NCBI RefSeq assembly: GCF_028401385.1
Contig: NZ_JAQOMR010000001.1
Location: 1,862,501-1,926,500, forward strand
Length of the DNA stretch: 64,000 nucleotides
DNA from: Marinicella algicola
Lineage (GTDB): Bacteria; Pseudomonadota; Gammaproteobacteria; Xanthomonadales; Marinicellaceae
Reading direction: 5' to 3'
Part shown: in pieces, positions 43,198 to 54,025 of the stretch
How the letters are laid out: every line of letters starts with the position of its first letter
Numbering within the stretch: the stretch's first letter is position 1
Translations under genes and position numbers: made by a program
Notes under the pieces: generated by a model
What the model saw: the letters and a program-made list of their open reading frames with translations, nothing else
The model's database searches: none
Told to the model about the DNA's origin: nothing

Positions 43198-43361
43198 CTT
43201 CTTCTTTCTCAGAGCCTTGCTGTTTTCGTCTCACACGGAAACACAGCCTTGGTATTGATTTCGGCCGAGAGTGCACCGGAAGCCTCGCAAATTTTCACTG
43301 AGAACCGCCCCTGAACACACATTGCCCTGCCCCTTTTCAGTCGGGGAGATATAGAGTGTTC

Positions 43362-44157
43362 GGGCATTGCCAAGTTGCTGAAGCGAGATTTTGAAAGTGC
43401 GCGAGGGCGATGATTACGGTCTCATTTCGGCAGCATAGTCAGCCCAGAGACAGAATGCATCTGCCCTGGCATGACGATATGATGTGGCGGAGAGGCGGTA
43501 ACGGCGAGGACGGAAGATATTGTTGATCTGGTCATGTGCAGTGAGGAAGCGCTGCGCTTGCTGTGGCAACTTGAACCGCCCCATCATGATCTTCTCTCGT
43601 CGTCGCATTGGCTTGTGGCTGCCCTCGACGCGATTGTTGAGCCCTTTGTGAGCACCGTGATCAACGTCGGTGCTTGATGCAAGATCGGCTTAATGTTGCT
43701 GCGCAGTTTGTCTGTGATTGCTAGCCGGGGGTGGCCAAGTTGAGCGCTTTGCGGCCTTGGCATTGCGGCGCCCCTGGACAAGGATGTCGAGCACGTCGCC
43801 GTTGGAATCCACAGCGCGCCAGAGCCAATGCTTTACGCCGTTGATCGGGATCACAACCTGATCAAGATGCCACTTGTCATTGGGCTGCGGCCGGTCACGT
43901 CGGATGCAGGCGGCAAAATGCGCACCGAAACGATTGACCCAGAGCCGAATTGTTTCCCGGCTGATGATCACGTCACGTTCGGCAAGCAGATCCTCGACAT
44001 CAGCCGTGCTCAGCGCGAACCTATGGGGAAACCCAGACCGCGTAGGCGATGATCTCACGAGGGTGACGATAGCCCTTCAGGCGCGGCAATGTGGATGGTA
44101 TCTTCATGCACCGCCTTGTAGCCAAGTCTTTATGGATGAACCACTTGGCGATGCACC
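43362..44157 (-). mobile_element. IS6-family insertion sequence, first copy
   Basis: An element of about 796 bases with a degraded DDE transposase gene. The ends form an imperfect inverted repeat: GGGCATTGCCAAGTTG at 43362-43377 (left) and, read inward from 44157, GGTGCATCGCCAAGTGG. No eight-base target duplication is seen in the flanking bases (AGAGTGTTC left, GGCGGCGC right). The right end lies 40 bases from the stop codon of the autotransporter gene. The last 58 bases also occur alone at 52108-52165. Family identity rests on the transposase. Confidence 0.75.
43414..44107 (-). pseudogene. IS6-family transposase, broken by frameshifts
   Basis: Begins MKIPSTLPRLKGYRHPREII at 44107, directly at the internal edge of the terminal sequence. 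It continues with RFALSTADVEDLLAERDVII and SRETIRLWVNRFGAHFAACI, then the catalytic-region pieces DKWHLDQVVIPINGVKHWLW, ITDKLRSNIKPI and the Glu-bearing NNRVEGSHKPMRRREK. It ends SLWADYAAEM-like at 43414. At least three frame breaks occur, near 44045, 43735 and 43620. The usual WHLDEV is WHLDQV here. They may be errors, as elsewhere in the window, or true decay; activity is doubtful. Confidence 0.75.
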
Positions 44158-44196
44158 GGCGGCGCTTGGCGATATCGTTTCTTCCGGCGCATGCTC

Positions 44197-47100
44197 TCAA
44201 AACCGGTATCCGAACCGGATCGAACCGGTGTGGGCCTGATAGTCATTGGCAAACGCACCATCATACTGGAATTTGAGCTCCATGCCCTTCCGCTTTGCCA
44301 GATCCAGGCCGAAGGTGACATGGCCCACCGTATCGGCAATCGGTGTGAACGTCGAAAAACTGTCCATCGATGAAAGCCCGGCAAAGCGCGCGGTGGTCTC
44401 CCAATTGTCACTTGAGAGAAACGATACGCCGAGATCGCCGTAAAGCCGCGCCGGCCAATCCTCCATGAACGGGATCCGTGCCCCGAACTCGATGCCTGGC
44501 GTGACCCCGAAAGCGGTATCGGAATTGCCGTCAACCATCAGGTTCATCGCACCGGCGCCCGTTTCGGTATAGCCGTACTGGTGCATGTTGATGATATCGA
44601 AATCGACCTTCGGGCGCATGTAGTATTCATCGCCGAAGGCAAATTCGTACGACGCACGGGCACGGGCAAAGAACATCGCCGAATCCGGCTCGCCGCGTGC
44701 CGTCGCTGAAAGCGTATCGAGATTGATATAGCGCTTGGAATCGCCCCAGTTGTAGCCACCACCGCCGACGAGGCCGAAGAGCCAGGGGCCCATTTCCTTC
44801 TTCAGCGCAACGGCACCGGTGAAGGATTGCTGCTCCATCTTCTCCGAGCCGCTGTCATTGCGGAACCAGCTGTTCTCGTAGGTCAGCCCCGAGCCAAGGA
44901 ACCAGCCGTCGGAAAGTTCTGTTTGCCCGCCAAACTGCAAACCACCGACGGACTGCGTATAGCCGGAGGAATCGCCGTGCGCGCCTTGCGTCGTCTCGCC
45001 GCCAAGCACGCGGCTCCAGACACACGAGCCCTCGTCCATCAGCACGCCCGTCGTTTCAAAGGCGGGACATGACAGAACGCTGTTGGCTGCGGCAATGGCG
45101 GCAGACGGCGAATCAGCCAGCGGGGCCGCTGCCGTTTGTGAGGCCAGCTCCAGCAGCATGTCGGAGAAGGTCTCCGGTTCGGCCTGATGGAATGCACCGA
45201 AAGCCGCGCCAAGGGATATTTCGTCTTCGCCGAACTTCACCTCAGTCGCACTGCCATCGGCGATCCTGTCCCAGGCCTGCTGCATCGCCTTCGAGACCCC
45301 GCCGGCATTCCTGCCCAGTGAAACACCGTTCCCGCTGAAGTGGGCATCATCCACGGAAAACCCGTGCCAGCCCTCGGCGGATTTTGTCACATCGGTAAAG
45401 TCGAAAACCAGAGAGGACAGCGCCGTGATCGTCGACGTATCGGTGCCCTCGGCCATCAGAAAATCGGTGCGCGTATCTGGAAGCAGCGCATTGGCGTTGA
45501 CATCCACACCCCAGGTACCGGCGAAATCCCCGCGATCAGAAGTTTGTCGGCTGTGCCGTTTTCCATGTCGACATCGACATTGGTGAACAGCCCACCCTTG
45601 CTGGACGTCTCCGTCCGCCAGTCGATCCTGTCGCTGCGCTTGAAATAGCTGAACGGCGAGAACGTGGTCGAAAGGCCGAGATCGGCAACATTATAGGCAC
45701 TGCCACCGGATTTTGTCCCGACACCCAACAAATCGCCGGTAAACTGCGTCTCTTTGGTGTTCCATGCACCGCCGGGATTGATATTGCCGGCGTTGAGAAC
45801 ACTGTCGACATCGGCGATCGCACCGGTCACGAAGGTGCCCATCCCTGGTTCAGGAACAGGGTTGTACCGGCCAAAGCCGCCGTCTGGACCATTCCGTTCG
45901 CCGCGGAAGACGATGACGTCGCGAAGTCGTGCTGCACGATATTGCCGGTGAATGTGCCGGAATTGCTGGGCGTGACGCTGGTCTTCTTGGCCGCCGAAAC
46001 ATAGAGCGCGCCGCCCTGAAACTCTCCGTCCACGGCGGCCGCTTTGGACCCCGTCAGCGTCCCGCCCTCGTCCAGCGTCAGCGTCATCGTATCGCCGGTG
46101 GTCTGGGCCCAGACGCCCCACGCCGTCGGGTCGTTGACCGTAACAGAGCCACCGATCGTCACGGAGAGTGAACCGGATGACGTATTGCCATCCGCATCAG
46201 AACCTTGCGTGTTGTTGAAACGACCGAGTGTGCCGGCATAGGTCTTGCCGTTCTGGGTGAAGATGCCGCCCGACCCGCCAATGGCCTGGGCCACGATGCC
46301 GTGGGCGTATTTGCCGGTGGTCTTGACCGATGCGCCGGCGTCGACCGTAACGTTGACGATGCCGGCGCTATCCGCGTTGCCGCTGTCGGAATAGTAGTAA
46401 TTCGAACCGCTCGACGTGCCGCCGTAATAACCGTAGGTCGCATTGAGCTTCTGCGCCAGATCGGCCGAAACGCCGCCGCCGCCGGAAACGCTCTGCGCCA
46501 GTATGCCGAAAGCGCCATCGCCCGAGGTGACGATGGTGGCCTTGTCTTCCAATGAGATATCGACGGGGTGAGCACTATTCGGCGCCTGACTCTGGACGAG
46601 AACCGGCCTTGTCGAAACTGTTCGCAGCCGCCGTCAGGAAGCCGCCGCCGCCGCTGATCGACTGGGCGACGATGCCCGCCGAGCGGGTGCCGTAGGTGGT
46701 GATCTTGCCGGCATGGGTGATCTCAACCTTGCCGCCATGGGCCGAACCGGAATTGCTGCCGGACCCCATGGTCACGCTCAGCACATTGGAGATGGTATCG
46801 TCATTGACCGCATTGGCTGTGCCGAGCGCCACGCCGACAAGACCGCCGCCGCCGCCGATCGATTGGGCGATGATGCCCTGCGAGCCATCGCCCTTGGTTA
46901 CGATCTGGGTATCGGCGAGGGTTTTGACGGTGACCGTGCCCGCCGTCCCGGCGTTGCCATCCGCCTTGCCGCCGAGGCCGATGTTGACCTTGGAAATGGC
47001 AAGTCCCGAGGAAAAGCCGATCCCGCCGCCGCCTGCAATCGACTGGGCAACGACACCGTGCGAGGCGAAGCCGCCGGTATAGATGTTGCTGGCGTAAACC

Positions 47101-50100
47101 GAGACATCGCCGCTGTCGCCGCCACTGCCCCCGTCCGAGCCGATGGTGAGCGTGGCGCAGCTATCCTTGTCGTCCGAGCTGGAATCGTCGCCGCCGGAAC
47201 TGGTGGCGCTGCTCGAGGTATCGCAACTGCTGCTGTCGGAACTGCTCGACGTGCTGGAAGAACTGCTGTCGTCGGAATCGTCGCTGCCGGACGAGATCGC
47301 CACCGCACCGCCACCGCCGCCGATCGACTGCGCGACAATGCCGGACGACATCGTGCCATAGGTGTGGATCGTTCCGGTCCCGACCACCGTGCCGGAAGTG
47401 TCCTTGCCGATGGTCACGGTATCGCCGTGTCCGCCCGCACCACCGGTCGAACCGACGGTTACGCCGAATGTAAGAGACTTGTCGTCGCTGTCGCTGTCGT
47501 CGTCATCGCCGCCATCGTCATCCGACGACGCAACCGTGGCCATGGACAGTTGCGTCGATTCGGCGGCGTCATCACCATCGTTGTCGCCACCGTCATCGTC
47601 GTCGTCATCCTCGTCCTCCTTGATCGAAGAGAACTCTTGCCGGAGCCGGCTGCACCGCCGCCGCCGCCGATCGACTGGGCGAGAATGGCATCTGACCAGT
47701 CACCCTTGGTCACAATCGTGCCTTCGCTCGAGATGGTCACGTTGCCGCCGCTGCCGCCGCCCGAACCCTCGGCGCCGAGACCAATGGTGATGGCCCAGTC
47801 GGCATCGCCGCTGCCGCCGCCACCGGACGACGATCCGCCGCCACCGCCGATCGACTGGGCGAATATTCCGCGCGACACATGGCCGCCGGTGTAGATCGAG
47901 GCCGCGCTGTCGTCCATATGAACATCAACGTTGCCGCCAAAATTGCCGACTCCTCCCTTGGCTCCCAGCCCGATATTCAGCGCCGCCGTCTTGATGCCAT
48001 TCGATGCCTTGGTTGAGCCGGAGCCGGTTCCGGCATTGCCGCCACCGCCGCCGATAGAATGCGCCAGAATGCCGTCCGCATAGCCGCCCTTGGTGCTGAT
48101 CGCGCCATAATGGCTAACGCTGACCGTGCCGCCGAGGCCGGCGCCGGCGCCGTGACCACCAACATAGGAATTCACCGAAACGGCGAAATCCGTGCCCGCA
48201 TCGACCTTTTCTTCGTCTTCGGCCAGCCATGACGTGATTGATTTGGCGACAGAACTGGCGGTCGCATCGCCGCCATTGCCGCCGCCGCCGCCGATCGACT
48301 GAACGACGAGCCCGGCCGCGCCGTCACCTGTGGTGATAATTCTGGATGTCTTGTAGATATGCGCATTTACCGTGCCGCCACTGCCTCCGGCACCACCATT
48401 GCCGCCGTGCGCTATGGATACAGAAAGCGAAACCGTGTTGCCCTCTTCATCGAAGGGAACACCCGCGGTGATCGCCTTTGAAGAGGCCTGACCACCCGAG
48501 CCACCGCCGCCGCCGATCGATTGGACGACGATCCCTGGGCATCCGTTCCGGATGTCGACACCACGCCGTTGGTGTAGACCTTGGCCTCGCCTCCATTGCC
48601 GCCGGTAGCGCCTGAGCCGCCATGGGCGATCGAGATGCCGATGCCGATGCTGGCGCTGGTTGATTTGCCATTGCCGCCAACGCCGCCACCGCCAGCGATC
48701 GACTGCACCAGAATACCGGTTCCGTGATCGCCCTTGGTCGAAAGAACGCTGTAGTCGCTGGCACCCTTCGTTCCCGAGCCGGATTGCGTGACCTGCGCTG
48801 TGCCGCCATAACCGCCCGCCCCGCCACTGCCGCCGGTGGCGCTTGAAAACCCGATACCCCAGGCTGTTGCCTGACCACCGGCGCCACCGCCACCGCCAAC
48901 GGATTGAGCGATCATCCCCATGGCATAGTCGCCGGCGACAGAGATCGAAGTGCCGCTCTCGGTTATGACAAGAGCGCTTCCGCCATCGCCGCCCGGCCCG
49001 CCGCTGCCGCCGACCGAGTGAAACAGACCCTTCTTGTTGCGCCCCTGACCGCCGCCGCCGCCGATCGATTGTGCGACGATGCCGTGCGCTTCGGAGCCTG
49101 CCGTGCTCAGATTGCCATAATTGTGGACATCAACCGTGCCGCCATTGCTGCCGGGTGTGGCACTGTCACTGCTGCTCTTGGCTGCCGAACTCGAGCCTGT
49201 GCCCGCTCCGATCGCGCCCGTCGAGCCCGTGCCGCTGTTGGTGCCGCCGCCGCCGCCGATCGACTGGGCGAGAATGGCGATACCGCCGCCAAGTTCCGTC
49301 TGATCGGTACTGCTGGCCGCGGTTTTTGCGCCGGCATAGCCGCCATAGGTCGAAATATTGCCCTTGTTGGTAACTGTTACCGTGGCCGGAGAAGAGCCGG
49401 ACGTCTGTCCGCCGATGGTCTGGCCGAGGCTCGGGTCGGAAACCGCCGAGCCGGTGCTGTAGTTCGTGGTCGATATCGCCCCGGTGGACTGCAAAAGGCC
49501 GCCGCCACCACCTATGGACTGGGCGACGATACCGTGCAGAATCGATACCGTATACCGTGATATTGCCGGAATTGGTTATCGTCACATCGCCGCTGGTCGA
49601 ACCGCTTGCGCTCGTGTCGCCCCAGGTCAGCGCGCCATTGCCGGTATTGGTGTAGATCCCGTCGCCATCGGCGGCAGACGCTGATTGCGCGACGATGCCG
49701 TGGGCATGATCGCCGGTCGTGGTAATCGAAAAATCGTTCGAGACGGTAATTGCGCCAGCGAAGCCGCCAATACCCTTGGTCTGCTTGAAGGTTGATGTGC
49801 CGCCACCGCCCAGAGACTGCGCGATGATGCCGCTCGAATTGTCTTCCTTCGTTGCGATCGTCCCGCCGCCGTTGACGGTTACCGTCACCGACTGGGCCCG
49901 CCCGCCAAGCCTTTCATTGTCATCCTTGTCGGACTGATAGGATGTGCCGCCCTGGCTGATCGCCAGAATGCCGGGCGAGTTCGTCCCACTTGTCTGGATT
50001 GTCGTCGTGGACGAGGCCGTACAGATAGACGCCAACCTGACCGACGGAACCGCCCATCATGGCCTGCTTGTCGCCTTCGGCAAGACCGTTTCCGCCGCGC

Positions 50101-51300
50101 GAGATTGCGGCAATCGCGGCGCCGGTCTCGCGCGTCAACTGGACATTGTGGTTGTTGAGCCAGAGATTGACGGCGCCCGCCGACTGGGTGCTGATCGTTC
50201 CCGCCATGGGCTTGGCGGTGGTGCCGACCTGAACTTTGACGGCGTTATAATAGGGCCGCTTCTGCCAGTCGACCGTCTCCGAGGTGTAGCTGTTGCCGCC
50301 ATTGCCGCCCTGTACGTCATCGCCGAAACTGTTGACGTTGTAAGGCGTGTTGCCGCCATAAGACGCAGCGAGGATCGCGGGTCCGCTCTTGGTGGCGTAA
50401 ACCGACCCTCCGGCATAGACCGAGACGTAATCGCCGGTGCCCGGACCGGAAAAATCACTGTCGCTGCTATAAGTCGAAGGCCCGCCGATGCTGAGCGCGG
50501 CAATCCCGAAACTATTGCCCGAAACCTTTCCGTAGGATTTGACGGTGACGGGCGAGCCTTGTCCGGAATATTGTTTTCCGATGTCGTCGGCATGCTTGTT
50601 TGTGCCGCCCTGGGAAAGGGCGAAGATGCCGCCTTTGACCGTGCTCGACACATCGCCGGAGCTTATGATCGTCACCGCGCCGCCGCTGCCGGCGCCGGTT
50701 TTCATGTTGTCGTCGGTACCGCTCCAGTTCAGTGCACCGAGCGAGACGACACCGAGGGCGTTATATTGCTTGTCGGAGGTGCGCAGGCCGCCGAGCGTGA
50801 TGCTCCCCCGGCGAAAACAGCAATTGTGTGTCCGACGCTTCTGTTACCGTGATCGTGGCATCGTTGGTGACCTTGACGCCGAAGCCGGACCAAGCCCAGT
50901 TGGAATGAATGCCATAGGTGTGGCCACGATAGGTGTCGCTGCCGCCGCCCTCGCCCACATTGTACAGCGCCATATAGGGGCCGCCATAGGCATATTGCGG
51001 GGTCGTCAGCGTTCCTGAACCGATGGTGCAACTGATCGTTTGAGAGGAGACATCCTCGTTTCTTTGCTGAAACTGACTTGTGTCGATATTCGATGCCGTC
51101 TCCGTCTTCACCGGCGAATTGCAGGTCACGGCCGCATAAACGCGGGTATAACCACGTGAATAAAACGGAATGGGCACCCCAGCGAGCGTTCCGGCAAGGG
51201 CCGTGGACTGGAACAGGATGGAAGAGGCGACCGTCTTAACCCGCGAACGCGCTTTCATGCGTCCAGCCGATTTCCGCCTATTCGCCTCGAAATTACCCAT
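44197..51300 (-). CDS. Giant autotransporter adhesin with AQSIGGGGG repeats (many frameshifts)
   Basis: A type Va secreted protein of about 2,370 aa when frames are joined. It starts MGNFEANRRKSAGRMKARS at 51300, with GGAGGG upstream, followed by a hydrophobic signal segment (ASSILFQSTALAGTLAG). The passenger is rich in Gly, Ser, Thr and Asp, with at least 15 repeats of GI-x-AQSIGGGGG. The C-terminal 280 residues are an autotransporter barrel: SGYTQSVGGLQFGGQTELSD, FFARARASYEFAFGDEYYM, ending SIRFGYRF. Breaks are near 50830, 50010, 49500, 48535, 48250, 47635, 46590, 45845 and 45515. They fit the general error pattern, yet true decay in an adhesin cannot be excluded. BamA in this window would insert the barrel. 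Confidence 0.85.
46240..49860 (-). repeat. Passenger repeats (GIxAQSIGGGGG) of the autotransporter
   Basis: On the plus strand the coding for AQSIGGGGG appears as a recurring CCGCCGCCGATCGACTGGGC-like block, every 130-330 bases. The repeat unit encodes a Gly/Ser-rich strand region, then G-I-V/L-A-Q-S-I-G-G-G-G-G. Variants such as AQSISGGGG, VQSIAGGGG and AHSIGGGGG occur. The repeats would stack as beta-helix turns. Confidence 0.75.
47130..47640 (-). repeat. Acidic Asp/Ser-rich segments in the passenger
   Basis: Two low-complexity stretches interrupt the beta-helix repeats. Around 47460-47640 the coding reads Asp/Gly runs such as SSDDDGGDDDDSDSDDKS, and around 47150-47290 Ser/Asp runs with three cysteines (SSSCDTSSSATSSGGDD). 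Such acidic loops can bind calcium; no canonical nonapeptide (GGxGxD) was found. Confidence 0.6.
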
Positions 51301-51593
51301 CGTTCCCTCCAGCCATTATGCAAATCCAGGCGGAATGCCAGAATATCGCTTATTTTATAGACTATCTCATTGTTGGATAGTCACTTGATTACTGGCCTTG
51401 CATCAGACTTTTTATGGTATTTTGTAAATTCTGTAGGCACTTTGGCGCGATCTGTTTTTGTGGGGAATTGCCTATAGTTGCAGACAGGTTTCCGGTGCCA
51501 TCCCGATGGCTTCCAGCACAATTGCCGTTCCGGCCGATCGTAGCCAGGCAAACCTGTCCGAAAAAGCAGAGCCACTTCAACCAATCAACCCAA

Positions 51594-52121
51594 TTATACG
51601 TTCACGGCCTCTTCCGCCGGGCCTGGATGATGGCAGGCGAATCTGTGTTGCGATCCCATGTTCGGATCGTGGCGAATCGGCGGCACCTCTTCGGCACAGA
51701 CGGCAGTTGCCCGCGGACAAAGGGTCCGGAAAACGCAGCCCGACGGGGGATCGAGCGGGCTCGGCAGATCACCGTCCAGCGGCAGCGCCTTCTTGCTGCG
51801 CTCGATTTCCGGATCAGGGATAGGGACCGCTGAAAGCAGTGCCTGGGTATAGGGGTGTTGCGGCAAGGCATAGAGCTCTTCGCTTGGCGCCACTTCCATC
51901 ACCCGCCCCAGATAAAGCAGCATGATGCGGGTCGAGATATGCTTCACAACCGAAAGTTCATGGACAATGAACAGCAGCGCAAGACCGAGCTCGCGCTGCA
52001 ACTCCATCAGCAGATTGATGACCTGCGCCTGAATGGAGACATCAAGCGCGGAGACCGGCTCATCGCAGATGATCAGTTTCGGACGGACAATCAGCGCACG
52101 GGCGACAGTATCTTCATGCAC
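51594..52121 (-). pseudogene. Oligopeptide ABC transporter ATPase, 3' remnant
   Basis: Only the C-terminal 170 residues of an OppF/DppF-type ATPase remain. Present are Walker B and D-loop ([20 protein letters not shown]), the H-loop His in [15 protein letters not shown], and the oligopeptide-family tail with [14 protein letters not shown]. Walker A and the ABC signature are gone. The frame begins in GTG at 52121, inside sequence that belongs to an IS6 end (up to about 52108), and enters the ABC homology at [10 protein letters not shown]. The 5' half was evidently lost by an IS-related rearrangement. No transporter partners are in the window. Confidence 0.85.
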
Positions 52122-52165
52122 CGCCTTGTAGCCAAGTCAGTATGGCTTAACAACTTGGCGATGCA
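52108..52165 (-). mobile_element. Lone IS6-family terminal sequence
   Basis: These 58 bases match 44098-44155, the upstream end of the first IS6 element, at 53 positions; the first 31 bases are identical. They include the inverted-repeat core and the transposase start codon region, but no transposase body follows; the ABC remnant begins directly. The differences from the intact copy mean it came from a related but distinct element. Confidence 0.8.
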
Positions 52166-52282
52166 TTTTCACTGCTTTTGATCTGTCAATTCAGTTGGAT
52201 AGCGAAGCCCAATACGGTTATGATGGTCGCGAGTGATGTCTGTCATTGTGGTCCGGCATGACGTTTCGCTTCAGGGAGGGGG

Positions 52283-54008
52283 ATGGATAGCTGGCTCACA
52301 GGGAAAATGGTCAGACGGCGCTTCTACAGGTTGCGCTTTGCAGCAGCCATCGTTCTGTTGATACTGACATCGGCCGGCACCTTCGCAGCCTGGAAAGTGG
52401 TGAACGACCGCACCCGCGACTATGTTCAGAGCCAGGCCACTGAAACGCTCGCGGTTCAGGCCGAGGTACTGAATGGTGTCCTGGAAAAATACCGGCTCAT
52501 TCCGCCCCTTCTTGCCCGGCAGGATGAAGTCGCGCTGCTGTTCGCAAGCCTCGCCTCTGATATCTCCATTCAGAAAAGGGCGCGTTCGCTGGCGGAAGAA
52601 ATCGCTGGCCTTTCCGGTGCGCGGGATGTGGCGTTCTTTGCTGCTGACGGCAAGCTGATCGCCGCGGCGCGCGATATCTTCGGGGACGAGCCGGCTGGCC
52701 GCGCGGAGCTCTTAAGGGCAGCGAACGAAAACCGGCTCGGCCGCACCATTGCCCTCATCAAGGGAAAAGCCGCGTTTACGCCTTCGGGGCGGGTGTCCAC
52801 CGGAACGGGCAGTTGCGGGGCGTGGTCGCCGTCTATGTCGGTTTCGATGCCGTGGAGCGTACATGGGCGCTTTCTGCCGATCCGATTTTCGTGACGGACA
52901 GTGATGGCATCGTGTTCCTCTCCAATCGAGAAGACTGGCTGTTGCAGCCTGTGTCGGAGATCGACGCCCGGTTCGGCCCGGGTGGTCAAACCACGCATAT
53001 CGATGTCAAGCGTGACCTTCCGCTGATGGGCTGGCAGCTTCATGTCCTTGGCGACCGCAGCCGCATCGTCTCCGCGCAATCGGCGGCAATCGGCTTTTCA
53101 CTACTGATCTTTCTGCTTGTCGGTGTGATCGCTTTTTATCAGATCGGTCGTATCGAAAGCAGTTTCATGCTCAGGCGGCGGGAGCGTGCGCAGGCGTTGC
53201 GTCTTGAACGGGCCGTGCGCGACCGGACGAAAGAACTCAGCCTTGCAAACCGCAGCCTGTCGCACGAAATCGAAGAGAGAATCGAGGCCGAACAGGAACT
53301 GAAGCGCGTTCAGCGCGAACTGATCCAGACGGCGAAGCTGGCCGGTGTCGGGCAAATGGCGGCAACGCTTGCCCATGAGATCAATCAGCCGCTGGCTGCA
53401 ATCGAAACCTATGCGGCCAATACCCAAAGGGCGCTCGCACTTGGCAGGCAAGAGATCGCGGACAGCAATCTCAATCGCATCACCGCCATGGTTGCCCGTA
53501 TTTCCGAGCTTTCCGGGACCTTGCTGGCGTTTTCAAGAAAGCCGGGGACAAGAACAGAAGCCGTGCGGATAAAGGCGGCCTTGGACGAAGCGCTCATCCT
53601 GATCCGGGCAAAGGCGGATCGCGAAGGCGTGTTGTTCGATGTCGATCCGGCGCTCGATGGCGTGATGGTGGAGGCAGGTCGCATTCGGTTGTCACAGGTT
53701 TTCGTCAATCTCTTCAGCAATGCGATTGATGCACTTGCAGGGCGGGATGACGGGCGGATTACAGTGGAACTGAAAAGCGGGGGCGACGCAGTTTGTCTGT
53801 ATGTCCGCGACAATGGGCCGGGGATCGCGCCGGAGCTAGCGGCTGAGGTGTTCGAGCCCTTTTTCACCACCCGCAACGGACAGGGAAGCGGTCTGGGACT
53901 ATCTATCGTCTATAACATCATGCAGGATTTCGGTGGTAGCATTACGCTTTTACAGGCTGAGGGGGCGCGGTCTTCGAATTGTGGCTGAAGGCGGCGAAAG
54001 CGGAATAG
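52283..54008 (+). CDS. dctB: C4-dicarboxylate sensor kinase DctB (two frameshifts)
   Basis: A membrane sensor kinase, about 576 aa, that detects dicarboxylates in the periplasm and phosphorylates DctD. An N-terminal membrane helix (FAAAIVLLILTSAGTFAAW) and periplasmic PAS-like sensor domain to about residue 265 precede a second membrane helix (FSLLIFLLVGVIAFYQ). After a coiled coil comes the phosphoacceptor His in MAATLAHEINQPLAAIETYA, then the ATPase motifs NLFSNAIDAL, VRDNGPGIAPE and GQGSGLGLSIVY. One T is missing near 52775-52777, restoring KAAFYAFGAGVHRN. A G is missing near 53963, giving an end at 54006-54008 (VFELWLKAAKAE). The start has GGGAGGGGG upstream. Confidence 0.9.
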
Positions 54009-54025
54009 GGAGATCTTGGCAGATC

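Noticed and set aside
44098..44155. The GCCAAGT/ACTTGGC hairpin shared with 52108-52165, first considered as an integron attC site or a small RNA
   Set aside because: It lies at the end of an IS6 element and includes the transposase start codon; no integrase or attC consensus boxes are present.
47130..47640. Calcium-binding RTX repeats in the autotransporter
   Set aside because: The acidic stretches lack the GGxGxDxUx nonapeptide pattern.
46713..47894. Long plus-strand frames (up to 393 aa, Pro/Arg/Asp-rich) opposite the autotransporter
   Set aside because: They mirror the Gly/Ser-rich repeats of the real gene on the other strand and show no start signal or domain.
46240..49860. Regularly spaced repeats resembling a CRISPR-like array
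   Set aside because: The repeats are codons for AQSIGGGGG in one protein, have variable spacing and no cas genes are nearby.
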